Source: Microlunatus capsulatus
GTDB lineage: Bacteria; Actinomycetota; Actinomycetes; Propionibacteriales; Propionibacteriaceae
Reading direction: 5' to 3'
Length of the DNA stretch: 64,000 nt
Assembly: GCF_017876495.1 (NCBI RefSeq)
Contig: NZ_JAGIOB010000001.1
Span: forward strand, 1,178,001-1,242,000
In this document: piece by piece, positions 17,397 through 24,920 of the stretch
Position numbering within the stretch: the first letter of the stretch is position 1
Layout of the letters: each line of letters opens with the position of its first letter
The notes under the pieces: model-generated
Seen by the model: only the letters and a program-made list of their open reading frames with translations
Databases searched by the model: none
Told to the model about the DNA's origin: nothing
Translations under genes and position numbers: made by a program

Positions 17397-19027
17397 TGCT
17401 GCTCCTTCGCGGCGGCCAGCTCCCGCTTGATGGTGGCCCCGTCGCCGTCGTTCCACGTCTTCAGCGCCTCGTCCAGGTCGGTGAGCGGCCGCCGGCCGGT
17501 GATCACCCCGTTCTGCACGTCGGTGATCATGGCGACGAAGTTGTTGTTGCGCCGGGCGAAGGTCTCGGAGTAGAGGCCCGTGGTGGCGCTGCGGACGTAG
17601 GCCGGCTCGGCCGCGGAGGCGTAGGCGTGCTTGGCCTTCGTGATCCCGGTCAGCGCCCCCTCGTAGGCCACCTTCATCCCGTCGGCCAGGTGGTAGTCGA
17701 GCGCCTCGGTGACGGGGGTGACCTCGTCGGTGCCCTTCTTCGTCAGCGTCGGGTTGCCGCCCTCGACGGTGTGCTGGACGCCCGCGGTGCCGTACTTGCG
17801 GAACAGGAACTCCGCCGAGCCGAACGGCGCGGACAGGTAGTCCAGGATCCGCAGCAGCTCGCGCACCCGGCCCTCGTCGGCCTTGCGGATGACGGTGAAG
17901 TTCGAGGAGCCGGCGCTGACGGTGTAGGTGGGCGTCGCCCCGTCGAACCCGGCCACGGGGAGGGCGCCGATCACCTCCTGCTGGCCGGCGGGCAGGAAGC
18001 GGGCCAGCGAGCCCCAGGCCGAGAAGCCGTCCGGGTGGATGCCCACCTGGCCGCCGACCAGGCGCTGCTTGCCCAGCACGGTCGCGTTGGCCGCGAAGGC
18101 GTCGGGGTGCAGGAAGCCCTTGCCGCTGAGCTCGGCGCACCGCGCCAGCGCCTCCCGGTACTGCGGGCTCTCCTGGTAGCGGACGAAGGTGCCGTCCTGC
18201 TCGGCCCAGTCGGCGATGCCGCCCAGCGCGCCCGTCAGGTAGCTGACCGGGGCCAGGCTGAAGGCGTAGCGCGAACGCTTGGGCTCGGTCAGCGCGGCGC
18301 AGAGGTCGAGCAGCTGCTCCCAGCTGGTGACGTCGGGGTCTAGGCCGCGCTGCTCCAGCAGGTCGGTCCGGACGAACGGGGCGACGGACTGCACCGGCCG
18401 CGGCACCGGGACCCCGAAGATCTTCCCGTCGAACACGGTGGTGCGCCACATGTCCGGCGTGCACGCCGCGAGGTTGGGGTAGTCGAGGACGGCGTCCCCG
18501 GCGAGGAACGGGGTGAGGTCGGCGCAGGTGGCGCCGAGCAGCTGGGGCAGCTGCGGCTGGACGGGCAGCATCTCCAGCACGTCGGGCAGGTCGCCGCTGC
18601 TGACGGTGGTGGCGAGCTTGACGGCGTAGTCGGCGGCCGGCACGACCTGCAGCGCGAGCTCGGCCCGCAGCCGGGTGTTCAGCTCGGCCGCGTAGGCGTT
18701 GCGCGGCGCGCTGGTGGGGGCGACGGCGAAGCTGCTGAGCAGCGCGGTCACGGCCGCACCCGTGCCGGGCGCCTCGCTGACGCTGGGCTTCGGGTCGGCG
18801 GGGTAGCGGAGGAAGCCGTCCGGGACGCCGGACGCCGTGCCCGGCAGGTCGGGCTCGGCCAGCGCCGCCGCGCGCCGGGTGGGCAGCTGGACCGCGGCCC
18901 CGGAGGCGGTGGCGCCGGAGCCCGGTCCGGAGGAGCAGGCGGCGAGGCCCGGCACGAGCGCGGCGGCGGCCAGCCCGGTGGTGGTGAGCAGGAGGGACCG
19001 GCGGGAGAAGGTGGGGCTGGACGGCAT
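17393..19027 (-). CDS. ABC transporter substrate-binding lipoprotein (family 1, oligosaccharide type)
   Basis: 544 residues. The N-terminus combines twin Arg (SRRSLLLTTTGL) with a lipobox LAAC near residue 31, so it is a Tat- or Sec-exported lipoprotein anchored outside the membrane. The rest is a large extracellular solute-binding fold, rich in Trp and Tyr, of the size typical for the LplA-like family that binds oligosaccharides or polysaccharide fragments. No permease or ATPase genes are adjacent, so partners must be elsewhere. The promoter region upstream contains a strong operator. Confidence 0.88.
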   Translation of the reverse strand: MPSSPTFSRRSLLLTTTGLAAAALVPGLAACSSGPGSGATASGAAVQLPTRRAAALAEPDLPGTASGVPDGFLRYPADPKPSVSEAPGTGAAVTALLSSFAVAPTSAPRNAYAAELNTRLRAELALQVVPAADYAVKLATTVSSGDLPDVLEMLPVQPQLPQLLGATCADLTPFLAGDAVLDYPNLAACTPDMWRTTVFDGKIFGVPVPRPVQSVAPFVRTDLLEQRGLDPDVTSWEQLLDLCAALTEPKRSRYAFSLAPVSYLTGALGGIADWAEQDGTFVRYQESPQYREALARCAELSGKGFLHPDAFAANATVLGKQRLVGGQVGIHPDGFSAWGSLARFLPAGQQEVIGALPVAGFDGATPTYTVSAGSSNFTVIRKADEGRVRELLRILDYLSAPFGSAEFLFRKYGTAGVQHTVEGGNPTLTKKGTDEVTPVTEALDYHLADGMKVAYEGALTGITKAKHAYASAAEPAYVRSATTGLYSETFARRNNNFVAMITDVQNGVITGRRPLTDLDEALKTWNDGDGATIKRELAAAKEQQ

Positions 19028-19069
19028 GGGGTGCTCCTAGGTCGACAGCTCGTCGGCGAGCTCCGGTCG

Positions 19070-19109
19070 ACGCTAGGGACGGCGGGAAAGCGCTTGCAAC
19101 GCAAACGCT
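19070..19109 (-). promoter_or_regulatory. Promoter and operator of the binding-protein operon
   Basis: Read on the minus strand: -35 ttgcaa (19094-19099), 18-bp spacer, -10 tagcgt (19070-19075). A 21-bp near-perfect inverted repeat, agcgcttgc-aac-gcaaacgct (19089-19109, one mismatch), covers the -35 box. It resembles LacI/GalR-family operators, and binding there would block RNA polymerase. Just upstream acgctcaga occurs twice in tandem. The likely ligand is the regulator encoded next door (19118-20185). Confidence 0.7.
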
Positions 19110-19117
19110 CAGAACGC

Positions 19118-20185
19118 TCAGAACCGCGTCGGCACGGGTCCGGTCGAGCGGCGCAGGACCAGCTCGGGCAGCAGCCGGACGTGCGCGACCGGGGGCCGGT
19201 CCAGCCCGGCCCGGGCCCGGAGGTGGCGGCGCAGCAGGAGCGAGACCGCCTCGACGCCCAGCTGGTGCTTGGCCGGGGAGATCGAGGTGAGGGACACCTC
19301 GGCCCGCGGCCCCACGATGTCGTCGTAGGCCACCACCGAGCAGCGGCCGGGCACGTCGACCCCGCGGGCGCGCAGCGCGGAGACCAGCACCTGGGCCGAG
19401 GTGTCGGTGTGCATGACCACGACCGTCGCGCGCTGGTCGAGCACCGCGGCCACGACGGCGTCGAAGTCGGCGGGCTCCAGCCCCTCGGGGGTGAGCAGCG
19501 GCTCCCCCAGCTGCGGCAGCCCGCGGCGGTGCAGCTCGGCGACGAAGAACCGGCGCAGCAGCCGGCCCGGCGGGGTGTTGTCGCGGATGCTGGCCAGGAT
19601 CCGGGTGTGCCCCAGCTGCTGCAGGTGGTCCATGGCGAGCCGCATCCCGTAGGCGTGGTCGGCGATCACCGAGTCGAGCTCGAAGAGCGGGTGCCCCGCC
19701 TCGACGTCGCGGCCCGCCAGCACCACGGGGACGGCCGCTCCCGCCAGCCACGGCAGCGGCTCCGCGGCCTCCTCCTCGGTCCGCCACTGCGGGGAGCAGA
19801 CCAGGCCCACGCAGCCCGCCGCGACCAGCCGGGCCGTCGCCGCCCGTGACTCCTCGGCGTCCTCGACGTGCTCGAGCAGGAAGCGGTGGCCCCGCCGCTC
19901 GGCCTCGCGGCGGGCCGCCTGGCCGATCAGCGCCAGGTAGCGGTTGGTCGAGACCATCATCCCGATCGCGCCGCCGCTCTCCCGGGGCAGCCGGCTGCGG
20001 TCCTCCAGCTCGACGGCGCCGTGCCGCCGGGTCAGCCGGCCCTGCCGGCTGAGCGCCTCGACGTCGCGCCGGACCGTCGGCATCGAGACGTCGAGCTCCT
20101 CGGCGAGGTCGCGCAGGCGTGCCTTGCCGGTCCGGCCCAGGCTGCGGAGCAGGGCGGCCCGTCGGCTGGCGGGGCTGCCGCTCAC
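19118..20185 (-). CDS. Transcriptional regulator: DeoR-type HTH fused to a LacI-type sensor domain
   Basis: 355 residues. Residues about 5-60 form a DeoR-family winged helix ([39 protein letters not shown]), and from about 80 onward a periplasmic-binding-protein-like sensor typical of LacI/GalR regulators ([48 protein letters not shown]). LacI family members normally carry a different HTH, so this is a hybrid. It probably senses the sugar handled by the downstream binding protein and acts on the palindrome at 19089-19109. GTG 20185 chosen; a plain upstream extension shows no homology. Confidence 0.82.
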   Translation of the reverse strand: MSGSPASRRAALLRSLGRTGKARLRDLAEELDVSMPTVRRDVEALSRQGRLTRRHGAVELEDRSRLPRESGGAIGMMVSTNRYLALIGQAARREAERRGHRFLLEHVEDAEESRAATARLVAAGCVGLVCSPQWRTEEEAAEPLPWLAGAAVPVVLAGRDVEAGHPLFELDSVIADHAYGMRLAMDHLQQLGHTRILASIRDNTPPGRLLRRFFVAELHRRGLPQLGEPLLTPEGLEPADFDAVVAAVLDQRATVVVMHTDTSAQVLVSALRARGVDVPGRCSVVAYDDIVGPRAEVSLTSISPAKHQLGVEAVSLLLRRHLRARAGLDRPPVAHVRLLPELVLRRSTGPVPTRF

Positions 20186-20201
20186 CGGGCGCGGGACGGG
20201 C

Positions 20202-20846
20202 TCAGCGGCTCTGCCACGTGCAGAGGCAGACCCGGTTGCCCTCGGGGTCGGCCAGCACCCAGAAGGCCGGTGCCTCCGCGTCGTCGACGAGGGTGCCGCC
20301 GGCCGCCACCGCGGCGTCGATGCGCGGCTGCACCTCGGCCGGGTCCACCCACAGGTCCGGGTGCCAGCGCTGCCGCGGCTCGTCGGCACCCGAGCCCTGG
20401 AACCAGACGGTGGGCAGCGCCCGCGCCGGGTCGAGCAGCTCGTCGGCACCGCCGTCCTCGTCCACCAGCCCCAGCACCGCACCCCAGAACGGCGCCACGG
20501 CCCGCTGGTCGGGGCTGTCCAGCCCCAGCTCCAGACGGGTGACACCCGCGGCCGCCGTCCGCAGCCCGGCCGCGGCGGCGAGCTCGGTGATGCGCCGGGC
20601 CATCCGCACGTCGCGGCCCGTGATCCCGCCGACGTCGTGGCTGCGCAGCCGGACGTCCACCTGGCCCGGTCGCAGGCCGAGATCGGGGTGGTGGTCCAGC
20701 TCGTCGGCCAGCGCGCCGATGGCGTCGACCAGGGCCAGCCCGGCGGCGAAGTCCGGCGTCGTGACCCGGGTCTGCAGCCCGCCCAGCAGGTTCACCCACC
20801 CGTCCAGGCCCGCGTCGGCGACCTGCTGCCCGTCCAGAGTGCTCAC
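20202..20846 (-). CDS. Pterin-4a-carbinolamine dehydratase-like / VOC fusion protein
   Basis: 214 residues in two halves. Residues about 5-95 match pterin-4a-carbinolamine dehydratase: [22 protein letters not shown] followed by [14 protein letters not shown], including the catalytic His pair. Residues about 105-214 form a glyoxalase/bleomycin-resistance (VOC) domain ([22 protein letters not shown] ... NRVCLC). Such fusions recur in actinobacteria; no aromatic amino acid hydroxylase is nearby, so a role in pterin recycling is uncertain. GTG start; the gene precedes the DeoR/LacI regulator by 16 bp. Confidence 0.8.
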   Translation of the reverse strand: MSTLDGQQVADAGLDGWVNLLGGLQTRVTTPDFAAGLALVDAIGALADELDHHPDLGLRPGQVDVRLRSHDVGGITGRDVRMARRITELAAAAGLRTAAAGVTRLELGLDSPDQRAVAPFWGAVLGLVDEDGGADELLDPARALPTVWFQGSGADEPRQRWHPDLWVDPAEVQPRIDAAVAAGGTLVDDAEAPAFWVLADPEGNRVCLCTWQSR

Positions 20847-20883
20847 CGGCTCATGCTCGCGCAGCCGGGCCGCCACGGGAAGG

Positions 20884-20904
20884 GGCCGTCCGTCACGGAC
20901 GGCC
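20884..20904. promoter_or_regulatory. Hairpin/palindrome in divergent promoter region before rnhA
   Basis: ggccgtccg-tca-cggacggcc is a perfect 9-bp stem with a 3-nt loop, in the 87 bp between the starts of the pterin/VOC gene (minus) and rnhA (plus). Either an operator or a 5' mRNA structure. Confidence 0.4.
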
Positions 20905-20933
20905 GGGCGGCCCGGTCCTGCGATCATGGGGCC

Positions 20934-21404
20934 GTGGACGCGGTGGAGATCTGGAGCGACGGAGCCTGCAAGGGCAACCCCGGGGTCGGCGGCTGGGGCG
21001 CCTGGCTGCGGTCGGGTGAGCGCGAGCGCGAGCTGTTCGGCGGCGAGCGGGTGACGACGAACAACCGGATGGAGCTGACGGCCGTCATCGAGGCCCTCCG
21101 GGCCCTCAAGCGGCCGTGCGCGGTCACCCTGCACGTGGACTCCACCTACGTGATGAACGGCCTCAACGACTGGCTGCCCGGCTGGAAGCGGAACGGCTGG
21201 CGGACTTCGGCCAAGAAGCCGGTGAAGAACGAGGACCTCTGGCGCGCGCTGGACGCCGAGGTGGCGCGGCACACCATCACCTGGGTCTGGGTCAAGGGCC
21301 ACTCCGGGGACCCGGGCAACGAGCGCGCCGACCAGCTGGCCAACCGCGGCGTGGACGAGGTCCGGCTCCGCGGTGCCGACGTCCCGGTCGTCGCCAGCGC
21401 CTGA
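20934..21404 (+). CDS. rnhA: Ribonuclease HI
   Basis: 156 residues, GTG start. Degrades the RNA strand of RNA:DNA hybrids (R-loops, Okazaki primers). The four metal-binding acidic residues are D9 (WSDGACKG), E47 (NNRMEL), D69 (HVDSTYV) and D133 (NERADQLA), with catalytic His123 (VKGHSG), each one residue off E. coli numbering. The basic helix region ([18 protein letters not shown]) is present. Upstream sequence in this frame is long but not conserved. Confidence 0.96.
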   Translation: MDAVEIWSDGACKGNPGVGGWGAWLRSGERERELFGGERVTTNNRMELTAVIEALRALKRPCAVTLHVDSTYVMNGLNDWLPGWKRNGWRTSAKKPVKNEDLWRALDAEVARHTITWVWVKGHSGDPGNERADQLANRGVDEVRLRGADVPVVASA

Positions 21405-21495
21405 GGTGACCGCCCCCGGCCGGCGTCGGCGCGTCTCGTAGGCTGCCGCGGGCGACCCGGGCCGACGGCCGGGGCGGACGGACAGGAGCGGTGGG

Positions 21496-22269
21496 ATGGC
21501 GACGGTGCTGGTGACGGGCTCGAGCGACGGCATCGGGCGGCAGACCGCCCTGGACCTGGTGGCCGGTGGTCACCGGGTCGTGCTGCACGCCCGCAGCGAC
21601 GCGCGGGCCGAGCAGGCCCGGTCCGCGGTGCCCGGGGCGGCCGACGTCGTCGTGGGCGACCTGGGCTCGCTGGCCTCCACCCGCGCGCTGGCCGACCAGG
21701 TGAGCGCTCTCGGCACGCTCGACGCCGTCGTGCACAACGCGGGCGTCGGCGGGCAGGACGAGCGCCGGCTCACCGAGGACGGGCACGAGCTGACCTTCCA
21801 GGTCAACGTGCTGGCCCCCTACCTGCTGACCGCCCTCACCCCGACGCCCGCCCGGCTGGTCTACCTGACCTCCGGCCTGGAGGCGCAGGGCGAGCCGCAC
21901 CTGGACGACCTCGACTTCGCGCGCCGCCCGTGGGACGGCATGCAGGCCTACTGCGACTCCAAGCTCTGGGACGTCGTGCTGGCCCTCGCCGTCGCCCGGC
22001 ACCGGCCCGGCACGCTGAGCAACGCCGTCGACCCCGGCTGGATCAAGACCCGGATGGGCGGCGCCGGCGCGACCGACGAGCTGCCCGCCGGCGCGGACAC
22101 CTCCGTGTGGCTGGCCACCAGCGACGACGACGCGGCGCGGGTGACCGGCCGCTACCTGCACCGCCGCCAGCTGCGCGCGCCCAACCCGGCCGCCACCGAC
22201 GTCGACCTCCAGGAGCGCTTCCTGGCCCGGGCGGCGGAGCTGACCGGCGCCACCCTGCCCGCCGCCTGA
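21496..22269 (+). CDS. Short-chain dehydrogenase/reductase
   Basis: 257 residues, classical SDR fold. Rossmann motif TGSSDGIG (7-14), HNAGVGG (the NNAG equivalent), Ser in VYLTSG and the catalytic Tyr-x-x-x-Lys as YCDSK (about 152-156). Specificity unknown. RBS gacaggagcg upstream of the ATG. It is followed 65 bp later by the LysE gene, which has its own leaderless promoter. Confidence 0.88.
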   Translation: MATVLVTGSSDGIGRQTALDLVAGGHRVVLHARSDARAEQARSAVPGAADVVVGDLGSLASTRALADQVSALGTLDAVVHNAGVGGQDERRLTEDGHELTFQVNVLAPYLLTALTPTPARLVYLTSGLEAQGEPHLDDLDFARRPWDGMQAYCDSKLWDVVLALAVARHRPGTLSNAVDPGWIKTRMGGAGATDELPAGADTSVWLATSDDDAARVTGRYLHRRQLRAPNPAATDVDLQERFLARAAELTGATLPAA

Positions 22270-22322
22270 GCGGGCCGGGCCCGCCCGGGCCTCGGACCCA
22301 GCGGCTCCCGCCCACCTGTTGG

Positions 22323-22328
22323 TACCGT
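22323..22328 (+). promoter_or_regulatory. -10 box of a leaderless promoter (LysE gene)
   Basis: TACCGT followed by 6 nt and then the ATG at 22335, so transcription likely starts at the start codon. No Shine-Dalgarno sequence precedes the ATG. Confidence 0.55.
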
Positions 22329-22334
22329 CCGCCC

Positions 22335-22991
22335 ATGCCCCCCGCCGCGAACCTGGCCGCGTTCGTCCTCGCCGCGGCCCTCCTGATCGCGGTCCCCGGG
22401 CCGAGCGTGCTGTTCGTCATCGGCCGGTCCCTGGCGGCCGGGCGACGCGTGGGGCTGCTCACCGTGCTCGGGAACGCCCTGGGGATGGTGCCGCAGGTCC
22501 TCGCCGTCGCCGCCGGCGTCGGGGCCCTGCTCGCGCAGTCCGTGGTCGCGTTCACCGTCCTGAAGACGGCGGGCGCGTTGTACCTCGTGCACCTCGGGGT
22601 CCAGGCCATCCGGCACCGCCACCGCGCGACCGCGGCGGCCGCGGCGACGACGGGCGGCACCGGCTCCCCCGCCGAGGTCCCCGCGAGCAGGGCGCTGCGC
22701 GAGGGTTTCCTCGTCGGCGTCAGCAACCCCAAGTCGGCGGTCTTCTTCGTCGCGGTCCTGCCGCAGTTCACCGCCCCGGCCACCGGGCCGGTCTGGAGCC
22801 AGATCCTCGTCCTCGGGTTGATCCACCTGCTGATCGGGCTGGCCTTCGACACCGTCTGGGCGCTGACCGCCGGCGCGGCCCGCGGCTGGCTCACCCGCGA
22901 CCCGCGTCGGCTGCCCCGCCTCGGCGCCACCGGCGGCGTGATGATGATCGGCGTCGGCGTGACCATCGCGCTCACCGACCGCCAGCTCTGA
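22335..22991 (+). CDS. LysE/RhtB family exporter
   Basis: 218 residues with about six hydrophobic segments. It opens with LAAALLIAVPGPSVLFVIGRSLAAGRRVGL, the LysE/RhtB signature (P-G-P followed by a basic loop), and contains FLVGVSNPKSAVFFVAVLPQF, the second family motif. Members export amino acids such as lysine, threonine or homoserine lactone; substrate not predictable. Likely leaderless transcript. It is unlikely to belong to the Nit1C operon, from which it is separated by 313 bp. Confidence 0.88.
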   Translation: MPPAANLAAFVLAAALLIAVPGPSVLFVIGRSLAAGRRVGLLTVLGNALGMVPQVLAVAAGVGALLAQSVVAFTVLKTAGALYLVHLGVQAIRHRHRATAAAAATTGGTGSPAEVPASRALREGFLVGVSNPKSAVFFVAVLPQFTAPATGPVWSQILVLGLIHLLIGLAFDTVWALTAGAARGWLTRDPRRLPRLGATGGVMMIGVGVTIALTDRQL

Positions 22992-23098
22992 GGCCACCCC
23001 GTCCGTCCCCGGAGCGGGCGCCAGGGGAGCCCCGGCGGGCTGACCTCACCGCTCGTCGCCGGGGTCACGCGCCGCGGTGAGCCGTCGGACGCGAGATC

Positions 23099-23145
23099 GT
23101 CACCGCTGTCACCGGGGCTTGTTCCGGCTGTAACCACGCTGACAT
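23099..23145 (+). promoter_or_regulatory. Possible GlnR-like box upstream of the Nit1C operon
   Basis: In the 313-bp region before the operon (22992-23304) GTCAC occurs at 23099 and 23108, GTAAC at 23130 and GACAT at 23141. The second GTCAC is 22 bp from GTAAC and GACAT is 11 bp after it; an 11-bp period is what GlnR half-sites (GTnAC-n6-GAAAC) show. The match is partial: no good half-site stands at 23119. Proposed because the encoded proteins are named for nitrogen starvation; no other structure is visible in the gap. Confidence 0.3.
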
Positions 23146-23304
23146 CGGCCCGGGCCGAGGATGGACGTACCGGACCAGGGGTGCACGCGCCGTGGTCGTC
23201 CTCCCCCAGGGCCGACGGACCGGCCGGGCGTCGACGCCCGGTCCGCCCGCCGCGCCCGCCGAGCCGCTCCGCGCTCTCCCGCACCCGCCCCAGGAGGCTC
23301 CGCC

Positions 23305-23829
23305 ATGCCCCAGTTCGACGAGACCATCACCGCCAACATCGCCACGTCCCTCACCGAGATCCCCCACCCCTCGCTGCCCAAGGGCAGCAGCATCTACGGC
23401 GGCACCAAGATCTTCCCCGACTACCAGGCGTCGGAGGGCCAGTCCTACTTCACCCTGGTGCACGGCATCGCCCACGAGTCCTCGGTCAGCTTCGTCGCGG
23501 TGCTGCAGGCCACCCGCGCGCTGCGCAAGGGCTTCGAGTCGGTCCTCTACTTCTACGGCCCGGGCTCCATCAACTGCCTGGCCACCCGCGGGTTCCCCAC
23601 CACCGGCGACTCCGCCTTCCCGGGCGAGCAGAACCTCAACGACTCCATCGCCACCTTCATCGGCGAGGGCGGCACGGTCTTCTGCTGCCGCTTCGGCCTG
23701 GCCCTGCACGGCGGCCGCGAGGAGGACCTCATCGAGGGCGTCATCCCCTGCCACCCGCTGGACGTCCAGGACGCCGTCATCCACTACGCCAACAAGGGCG
23801 CGATCATCAACTCCACCTACATGGTCTGA
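23305..23829 (+). CDS. MSMEG_0572/Sll0783 family nitrogen starvation response protein
   Basis: 174 residues, first gene of an eight-gene Nit1C-type operon. Soluble, no signal peptide. Recognisable by GSSIYGGTKIFPDYQASEGQ, YFYGPGSINCLATRG and the CCRFGLALHGGREEDLIEGV stretch; the predicted fold resembles DsrE-like small proteins. Biochemical role unknown, but the gene family is induced on nitrogen starvation and goes with nitrilase genes in cyanobacteria, mycobacteria and proteobacteria. RBS caggagg lies 8 bp before the ATG. The next gene starts 31 bp later. Confidence 0.9.
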   Translation: MPQFDETITANIATSLTEIPHPSLPKGSSIYGGTKIFPDYQASEGQSYFTLVHGIAHESSVSFVAVLQATRALRKGFESVLYFYGPGSINCLATRGFPTTGDSAFPGEQNLNDSIATFIGEGGTVFCCRFGLALHGGREEDLIEGVIPCHPLDVQDAVIHYANKGAIINSTYMV

Positions 23830-23860
23830 GCCGGCCGCCGCGCAGCAGGCAGGAGCAGCC

Positions 23861-24919
23861 ATGAGCACCAGCACCCGCGTCGACCTGGCCATCCTGGGCG
23901 TCCGCGGCCGGGCCCCGGTCAGCCGGGTGGCCGGCGCCGGACCCAGCGACGACGGCCACCTGCTGATCGACGGCCTCGGCGCCGCGCTGCCGATCAATGA
24001 CACCAGCCCCTACCTGCTCGACGACCGGGGCCGGATCACCCTCGACGGCGCCGACATCGGGCTGGACGTCGGCCTCGTCCCGCGGCCGCGGTTCTACGAC
24101 CTCAGCACCGCCGACGGGGTCCCCTACGAGAAGATCGCCCGGCTGCACGGCGCGGACGTGCTGGCCACGACCGTCGTCCAGACCTGCGTCCGCTACGCCG
24201 AGGACCAGCGCTGCCGCTTCTGCGCCATCGAGGCCTCGCTGACCGCGGGCAGCACCGTCGCGGTGAAGAAGCCGGCCGACCTCGCCGAGGTGGCGGCCGC
24301 GGCCGTCGCGCACGACGGGGTCCGGCAGATGGTCATGACGACCGGCACCTCCGCCGGCCGCGACCGCGGGGCCACCCACCTCGCCCGCTGCGTCCGCGCG
24401 GTCAAGGCCGCCGTGCCGTGGCTGCCGGTGCAGGTGCAGTGCGAGCCGCCGGGCGACCTGGCCACGATCACCGAGCTGCGCGAGGCCGGGGCCGACTCCA
24501 TCGGGATCCACGTCGAGTCGCTCGACGACGGGGTCCGCCGCCGCTGGATGCCGGGCAAGGGGGCCGTCAGCCTGGACGAGTACCGGGCGGCCTGGGTCGA
24601 GGCGGTCCGGGTGTTCGGCCGCAACCAGGTCTCGACGTACCTCATCGTCGGGCTGGGCGAGGACCCCGACGAGCTGGTCGCCGGCGCCGCCGAGCTGGTC
24701 GCCCTGGGGGTCTACCCCTTCGTCGTGCCCTTCCGGCCGCTGGCCGGCACCCTGGCCACGACGGTGGACGGCGTCGGCGCCCCCGACCCGGCGGTCGTGG
24801 CCGACGTCACCGCCCGGGTGGCCCGGCTGCTGCTGGCGGCGGGGATGGGCTCGGACGGCCAGAAGGCCGGCTGCGCGGCCTGCGGCGCCTGCAGCACGCT
24901 CAAGACGCTGGGGGCCTGA
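23861..24919 (+). CDS. MSMEG_0568 family radical SAM protein (Nit1C)
   Basis: 352 residues. A radical S-adenosylmethionine enzyme whose [4Fe-4S] ligands are C109, C118 and C121, a CX8CX2C spacing instead of CX3CX2C, within the motif CVRYAEDQRCRFC. A biotin-synthase-like TIM barrel follows (VQCEPPGDLATITELREAGADSIGIHVESLD). The C-terminus carries a second Cys triad, C338-x2-C341-x2-C344, a plausible auxiliary cluster site. The substrate is unknown in every organism. ATG with aggag upstream; stop one base before the next GTG. Confidence 0.92.
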   Translation: MSTSTRVDLAILGVRGRAPVSRVAGAGPSDDGHLLIDGLGAALPINDTSPYLLDDRGRITLDGADIGLDVGLVPRPRFYDLSTADGVPYEKIARLHGADVLATTVVQTCVRYAEDQRCRFCAIEASLTAGSTVAVKKPADLAEVAAAAVAHDGVRQMVMTTGTSAGRDRGATHLARCVRAVKAAVPWLPVQVQCEPPGDLATITELREAGADSIGIHVESLDDGVRRRWMPGKGAVSLDEYRAAWVEAVRVFGRNQVSTYLIVGLGEDPDELVAGAAELVALGVYPFVVPFRPLAGTLATTVDGVGAPDPAVVADVTARVARLLLAAGMGSDGQKAGCAACGACSTLKTLGA

Positions 24920-24920
24920 G

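Noticed and set aside
16389-19787. A single 1132-residue ORF on the minus strand
   Set aside because: It runs antiframe through the binding-protein gene; only its last third (from GTG 17396) is a real gene. High GC keeps spurious frames open.
23041-23304. A riboswitch upstream of the Nit1C operon
   Set aside because: No recognisable conserved core or long leader folding with an anti-terminator; only short direct repeats are visible.
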